NCBI GenBank assembly: GCA_964544635.1
Contig: CAZJCK010000089.1
Location: 1-11,112 of the forward strand
DNA length: 11,112 bases
Origin: CAZJCK01 sp964544635
GTDB lineage: Bacteria > Zixibacteria > MSB-5A5 > GN15 > FEB-12
Direction: 5' to 3'
The position numbers and the translations under genes were made by a program. Below are positions 7,541-11,112 of this stretch, piece by piece. Position 1 is the first letter of the stretch. The number at the start of each line of letters is the position of its first letter. The notes under the pieces are model-generated. The model saw only the letters and a program-made list of their open reading frames with translations. It was not told the origin of the DNA and searched no databases.

Positions 7541-9550
7541 ATGCCGTTGGTGGACACCGAAAACAACACTGTCATACGCGAGTACTCGATCGACGACCTG
7601 ATCGAACGGGCCAACTATATGCGCGGTCTCAACGAGATCGCGCTTTGCTCGGCCGGGTCGGGTCATTCCGGCGGTACCCTCGGTATCATGGATATCTGCG
7701 CCGCCCTCTACTTACGTGTCGCGCGGCATAACCCCAACCATCCGCACTGGCCGGAACGTGACCGCATCATCTGGTCGGCCGGCCATAAAGCGCCGGCCCT
7801 GTACACCTCGCTGGCCGTGTCCGGCTATTTCCCCGAGCGCGAACTGATGAAACTGCGTATGCTCGAAGCACCGTTCCAGGGCCACCCGCACCACCAGGAC
7901 CTGCCGGGGGTCGAGATTTCATCCGGATCGCTCGGGCAGGGTTTGAGCGTGGCGGTCGGCATAGCCCTGGCGGCGAAGCTGGACAGCCGGCCGTACCGCA
8001 CCTGGGCGATCTGTTCCGACGGCGAGATGCAGGAAGGCTCGATCTGGGAGGCCTTCATGACCGCCGCCCACCATAAGCTCGGTAACCTGATTGCCGTCAT
8101 CGACAAGAACCGGCTGCAGATCGACGGTGAGGTGGAAACCGTCATGAACATCGAGCCGCTCGCAGAGAAGATTGAGAATTTTGGCTGGACGGTTGTCGAG
8201 GTTGACGGGCACGATATGGCCGACATTGTCGACAAGTTCGAAACCGCCCGCCGCGGCATGCTTCCCGACCAGCCGATCGCCCTGATCTGCCACACCAACA
8301 AGGGGCGCGGGGTGTCGTTTATGGAAAATGCCGTCGGCTGGCACGGCAAACCACCCAACCGCGAGGAACTCGACAAGCTGTTGAAAGAACTGACCCTCGA
8401 AGAGCGATTTGATGTTGACGACTTGCTGGCGTACGGCGCAGCATATCAATCCGACAGGGACGAGGCAACGTTCGCGGCGCTGCCGACATTCTCGCGAAAC
8501 TATTGGTGGAACAACACGGACAGGATGCAGGTCGAGATGCAACCGACCCGCCACGGTTTCGGCGACGCCCTCGCTGAATCTGGCGACGACCAGCGTGTTA
8601 TCTGTATCGGCGCCGACATCTCCGACTCGATCACCATCTCCAAGTTTTACAAAGATCATCCGGAACGCAAAGAACGGTTCATCTCCGTCGGTGTCGCTGA
8701 ACAGAACGCCACCACCATTGCGGCCGGCCTGGCCAAAGAAGGCAAGCTTCCGGTGTTTGGGACCTATGGTGTGTTCGCCTCCGCCCGCAACCTTGACCAG
8801 ATACGCGTGTCGGTCTGCTACGGCAACTACAACGTACTGATCGCCGGGGCGCATGGAGGCATTTCGGTCGGCCCCGATGGTGCTACCCACCAGGAGCTGG
8901 AATCGATGTTCCAGATCTGCGGCCTGCCCAATATGCACATGGCGGTGCCGTGCGATGTTCGTGAAACTCGACTGATGACCCGCGCGCTGCTGTTCGATAT
9001 CGTCGGCCCCAAGTACCTTCGCTTTGCCCGCGAAGCCACGCCGATCATCACGACAGATCAGTCACCGTTCCAGTTCGGCACCGCCAACATCTTTCGCTAC
9101 AGGGGAGAGGCAGATCGATTCATCGATGCTTTCGAATGCATCCTTGCGTCGGAATATAAGAACGAGAACGAGTCGCTGACCGTCATCTCCTGCGGTCCCG
9201 AGACCACCGAAGCGCTGCGCGCCGCCTGGATACTCAAGTCTGAGTATGATATCGAGAGCCGCGTCGTGCACCTGCACACGGTCAAGCCGCTTGATACCGA
9301 CGCTATCATCCGCGCCGCACGTGAAACCGGTTGTATTGTGACAGCCGAGGAACACCAGGTCGGCGGACTGGGCAACCGGGTGGCGGGAGTGGTAGCCAGG
9401 TCGCGCCAGGTTGATCCTACCAGGCTGAGATTTGACATGATTGGCGTCGCTGATCGCTTCGGTGAGTCGGGTAAACCGTGGCAGTTGATCCGCAAGTACG
9501 GTCTTGCGGCTGAACATATCGCCCACAAAGCATACACGTTATTATCATAG
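7541..9550 (+). CDS. tkt: Transketolase, split-type halves fused in one chain
   Basis: ThDP-dependent enzyme that moves two-carbon ketol units between sugar phosphates in the non-oxidative pentose phosphate pathway. The N-terminal half (about 15-275) has GHSGG (H42), GHKAPALY (H82), GHPHH (H115), SSGSLGQGLS (127-136), and the ThDP/metal motif SDGE (159-162) with N190. The C-terminal half (about 336-669) has R337-H338-G-F-G-x-A-L, GVAEQN with E387 (activates the cofactor), DGATHQ (446-451), YLRFARE and the ThDP-fold C-terminal domain. Segments such as HKAPALYTSLAVSGYF and DGEMQEG-x-x-WEA resemble the two-subunit transketolases of archaea and many bacteria more than the TktA type. A roughly 60-residue linker rich in charged residues (about 275-335) joins the halves. 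CCGGAGG (7521-7527) is 13 nt from the ATG, rather far for a ribosome site. A closely related ThDP enzyme acting on another sugar cannot be excluded. Confidence 0.88.
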   Translation: MPLVDTENNTVIREYSIDDLIERANYMRGLNEIALCSAGSGHSGGTLGIMDICAALYLRVARHNPNHPHWPERDRIIWSAGHKAPALYTSLAVSGYFPERELMKLRMLEAPFQGHPHHQDLPGVEISSGSLGQGLSVAVGIALAAKLDSRPYRTWAICSDGEMQEGSIWEAFMTAAHHKLGNLIAVIDKNRLQIDGEVETVMNIEPLAEKIENFGWTVVEVDGHDMADIVDKFETARRGMLPDQPIALICHTNKGRGVSFMENAVGWHGKPPNREELDKLLKELTLEERFDVDDLLAYGAAYQSDRDEATFAALPTFSRNYWWNNTDRMQVEMQPTRHGFGDALAESGDDQRVICIGADISDSITISKFYKDHPERKERFISVGVAEQNATTIAAGLAKEGKLPVFGTYGVFASARNLDQIRVSVCYGNYNVLIAGAHGGISVGPDGATHQELESMFQICGLPNMHMAVPCDVRETRLMTRALLFDIVGPKYLRFAREATPIITTDQSPFQFGTANIFRYRGEADRFIDAFECILASEYKNENESLTVISCGPETTEALRAAWILKSEYDIESRVVHLHTVKPLDTDAIIRAARETGCIVTAEEHQVGGLGNRVAGVVARSRQVDPTRLRFDMIGVADRFGESGKPWQLIRKYGLAAEHIAHKAYTLLS

Positions 9551-9571
9551 CATTCCTGAAAGGATGGTAGC

Positions 9572-10747
9572 ATGCGTTTTGCCGATAGAATCTCCAAACT
9601 GAAGGCCGAGGGCGCTTTCGCCGTCCTCGCCGAATGCCAGCTCCTCGAGGCACAGGGAAAATCGATCATCCACCTCCAAATCGGCGAGCCGGATTTCGAT
9701 ACGCCGAAAAATATCTCCACAGCCGGTGTCGAGGCTATCCAGAACGGCCACACCCACTACTCGCCGTCGGGCGGTACGATGGCCACCCGCAAGGTGGTCG
9801 CCGAGCATATCAGCAAGACGCGTGATGTCGATGTGGCCGCCGAGAATGTCGTCGTCATGCCCGGTGTCAAACCGGTCATCTTTGCGGCAATCATGGCCTG
9901 CGTGAATGACGGCGACGAAGTGATCGTCCCCAACCCCGGCTACCCCACGTATGAATCCGTCGTCAACTTCATCGGCGCCACTCCGGTCCCGATGCACCTC
10001 AAGGAAGAAAACGAATTTCGCTTCGATGTCGATGAGCTGCGCGGCCTGGTCACACCCAAAACGCGTATGATCATCATTAACTCGCCGCAGAACCCGACCG
10101 GTGGCGTTTTGACCAGGTCCGACATGGAAGCCATCTACGCCCTCGCCGAGGAGCATGACCTGTGGATTTTCACAGACGAAATCTACTCGTCGCTGGTCTA
10201 CGACAATCCGTTCGTTTCCATTGCGTCGATCCCCGGCGCGATGAAGCGCACCATCCTCGCTGACGGTATGTCCAAGACTTACGCCATGACCGGCTGGCGG
10301 ATGGGCTACGGGGTGATGCCAAAGCCACTGGCCGATCACCTGGCGGTGTTCGCGGTGAACAACTTCTCCTGTCCGTCCTCGATGGGCCAGCTCGCCATGG
10401 TTGAGGCGCTGACCGGATCGCAGGACGAAACCAACGCCATGATCGAGCAGTTCCGGAAACGTCGCGATGTCATCGTCGACGGTCTGAACAAACTGCCCGG
10501 CGTGACCTGCCTCAAACCCCAGGGTGCGTTCTATGCCTTCGCCAATATTACCCAAACCGGCATGAACTCGACCGAGGTGGCTAAGTTGTTTTTGCACGAA
10601 GCGGGGGTCGCCTGTTTGTCGGGGACGGCGTTTGGTCGTTATGGCGAGGGGTACGTGCGCTTCTCGTACGCCAACTCGATCGAGAACATCGAGGAAGCGC
10701 TGCGCCGCTGCCACAAAGCGCTCGAGAACGCTCCGGTAAAGGCGTAA
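9572..10747 (+). CDS. Class I/II PLP-dependent aminotransferase (AspC-like)
   Basis: Fold-type I aminotransferase, probably using aspartate or another amino acid with 2-oxoglutarate; the substrate cannot be fixed from the sequence. The 391 residues show the expected series: HLQIGEPDFDTP (34-45), YSPSGG (63-68), NPGYPTY (121-127), SPQNPTGG with N174, TDEIY with D202 and Y205, the Schiff-base lysine K235 in DGMSKTYAMTGWRMGY, R243 for the cofactor phosphate, and R363 in YVRFSYA, which binds the substrate alpha-carboxylate. This fits the aspartate aminotransferase Ib/gamma-like group. AAAGGA ends 8 nt before the ATG, a good ribosome site. The gene follows the transketolase by 21 nt, so the two are probably co-transcribed. 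It is the last gene in the window, followed by repeats and a possible terminator. Confidence 0.9.
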   Translation: MRFADRISKLKAEGAFAVLAECQLLEAQGKSIIHLQIGEPDFDTPKNISTAGVEAIQNGHTHYSPSGGTMATRKVVAEHISKTRDVDVAAENVVVMPGVKPVIFAAIMACVNDGDEVIVPNPGYPTYESVVNFIGATPVPMHLKEENEFRFDVDELRGLVTPKTRMIIINSPQNPTGGVLTRSDMEAIYALAEEHDLWIFTDEIYSSLVYDNPFVSIASIPGAMKRTILADGMSKTYAMTGWRMGYGVMPKPLADHLAVFAVNNFSCPSSMGQLAMVEALTGSQDETNAMIEQFRKRRDVIVDGLNKLPGVTCLKPQGAFYAFANITQTGMNSTEVAKLFLHEAGVACLSGTAFGRYGEGYVRFSYANSIENIEEALRRCHKALENAPVKA

Positions 10748-10760
10748 GTATGACGCCGGC

Positions 10761-10814
10761 CGGGTCCGAGGTCTCTGGCACAAGCGGACGGGGAGACCCG
10801 ACACGATCTTTTTT
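10761..10814 (+). terminator. Candidate rho-independent terminator after the aminotransferase
   Basis: Thirteen nt after the stop, CGGGTC (10761-10766) can pair with GACCCG (10795-10800), or alternatively GGTCTC (10770-10775) with GAGACC (10793-10798). Six T residues follow at 10809-10814. The stem is short, the loop long, and the T-run starts 8-10 nt behind the stem, so this is only a moderate candidate. Its position is what one expects for the end of the operon. Confidence 0.4.
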
Positions 10815-10959
10815 GATTTACCGCAAGCGCCAGCGGCCCGGGCTCCGGGTCTGCGGGAGTGTAAATAAGTCGCAACCTGAGTTAAAAAATAAGGACGGGG
10901 CGGCACACGTCCGCCCTCTACGCGGTCAGGAGGCTGTTTTCCTCACGTGCGGACGGGGC
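10784..10959 (+). repeat. Short dispersed GGACGGGG words (three copies)
   Basis: GGACGGGG occurs at 10786-10793, 10893-10900 and 10951-10958. The first and third copies share the longer GCGGACGGGG, and the second and third share GGACGGGGC. CGTCCGC at 10908-10914 is the inverted partner of GCGGACG at 10949-10955. This much repetition within 175 nt suggests remnants of one repeat family rather than chance, although the high G+C makes such words easier to get. Confidence 0.4.
10884..10917 (-). terminator. Hairpin with T-run on the minus strand
   Basis: GGGCGG (10898-10903) and CCGCCC (10911-10916) form a 6-bp GC stem with a 7-nt loop; G897-T917 adds a wobble pair. Read on the minus strand, the stem is followed by GTCC and then TTATTTTTT (10892-10884). 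This could end transcription of a convergent gene right of the window. It may equally be a mobile-type palindromic repeat that happens to sit beside an A-run. Confidence 0.4.
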
Positions 10960-11037
10960 TTGTCTTTATCCGTATTGGCTCTTTCGACAAGTCCGTGATC
11001 GGGGGATAAGGCCGAACGCATGCAGAGAATGCCCACG

Positions 11038-11107
11038 CCACGTCGTCCCCGCGCCACCACCACGTCGTCCTCGCGCCACCCCACGTCGTCCTCGCGCAGG
11101 CGAGGAC
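11038..11107 (-). repeat. Tandem repeat ending in a palindromic extragenic element
   Basis: Three copies of the 16-mer CCACGTCGTCCTCGCG begin at 11038 (one C for T change), 11060 and 11081, spaced 22 and 21 nt. Only the last copy goes on to a perfect 8-bp stem: GTCCTCGC (11088-11095), loop GCAG, GCGAGGAC (11100-11107), then CCCA. Read on the minus strand this gives the translation GPRLREDD-V, a pattern known from abundant dispersed extragenic repeats in many bacterial genomes (GPRLRGDD or VPAFAGM, depending on frame). The first two units look like partial copies of the element's arm. It reaches almost to the window edge and may continue. Confidence 0.65.
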
Positions 11108-11112
11108 CCATT

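Larger units (their letters stand above)
10748..11112. other. Gene-free, repeat-rich intergenic block
   Basis: These 365 nt hold no ORF that I can support. The small open frames on both strands have no ribosome site, no recognisable domain, and cross inverted or tandem repeats. The block contains a candidate plus-strand terminator, a hairpin with a T-run on the minus strand, three copies of GGACGGGG, an imperfect inverted repeat (CTTGTC 10959-10964 with GACAAG 10986-10991), and the tandem repeat at the right edge. I see no tRNA or other recognisable RNA gene. The layout suggests the end of one transcription unit and a place where dispersed repeats have accumulated. Confidence 0.6.

Noticed and set aside
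7919..8938. 339-codon minus-strand frame inside the transketolase gene
   Set aside because: Antisense shadow of a well-supported gene; no ribosome site or recognisable motif.
9545..10906. Long minus-strand open frame (453 codons) antisense to the aminotransferase
   Set aside because: It lies opposite a gene with a complete set of catalytic motifs. The predicted protein is rich in R, H and D with no domain pattern, as expected when GC-rich, GNC-type codons are read in reverse.
10959..10991. CTTGTC/GACAAG inverted repeat as a terminator or operator
   Set aside because: A 6-bp stem with a 21-nt loop and no following T-run; too weak to call on its own, so listed only as part of the repeat-rich block.
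10750..10998. 82-codon plus-strand frame immediately after the aminotransferase
   Set aside because: No Shine-Dalgarno, no domain, and it runs through the candidate terminator, a hairpin and several repeat words. More likely chance openness of repeat DNA.
11038..11107. Could the tandem repeat be a small CRISPR array?
   Set aside because: Units are about 21-22 nt apart with only 5-6 nt between 16-nt repeats, so there is no room for spacers, and no cas genes are present.
10926..11111. Minus-strand frame starting GPRLREDD
   Set aside because: This is the translation of the tandem extragenic repeat, a well-known source of false small ORFs.

Overview
The window looks like chromosomal sequence from a diderm (Gram-negative) bacterium with moderately high G+C. 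Evidence for an outer membrane is direct: a LolA-type periplasmic carrier, a BamD-type lipoprotein with a lipobox, and a membrane-anchored lytic transglycosylase. The gene order (lolA-like, rimO, transglycosylase, bamD-like, nadD, polA, coaE, then transketolase and aminotransferase) and the protein flavour remind me of uncultivated FCB-superphylum lineages such as Zixibacteria. That placement is recollection and inference, not something the sequence proves.

Region 1 (23-7447) is one tightly packed plus-strand run of seven genes. Gaps are 6 and 3 nt, followed by overlaps of 4, 14 and 4 nt (GTGA, nested, ATGA) and a 4-nt gap, so it is almost certainly one operon with translational coupling. It mixes envelope biogenesis (LolA-like carrier, lytic transglycosylase, BamD-like TPR lipoprotein) with housekeeping information and cofactor genes: RimO (S12 methylthiolation), NadD (NAD synthesis), PolA (DNA repair and replication) and CoaE (last step of CoA synthesis). 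The promoter must lie upstream of the window.

Region 2 (7448-10747) starts with a 93-nt spacer. It carries a sigma70-like promoter and, overlapping its -10 element, a near-palindrome (TGTGC-N6-TCACA) that resembles a CRP/FNR-family operator. Behind it are a transketolase whose two halves resemble the split (two-subunit) transketolases but are fused in one 669-residue chain, and, 21 nt further on, a class I/II PLP aminotransferase. These probably form a second, separately regulated transcription unit in central carbon and amino-acid metabolism.

Region 3 (10748-11112) has no credible gene. It holds a possible plus-strand terminator just after the aminotransferase, a compact hairpin followed by a T-run when read on the minus strand, short repeated GGACGGGG words, and at the right edge a three-unit tandem repeat ending in a perfect stem-loop. 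That last element resembles the dispersed extragenic repeats whose translation reads GPRLR-x-DD in many genomes.

No novel multi-gene system is evident; the coding part is ordinary core genome. The best leads are the possible CRP/FNR site at the transketolase promoter, the fused split-type transketolase, and the repeat-rich 3' intergenic block.
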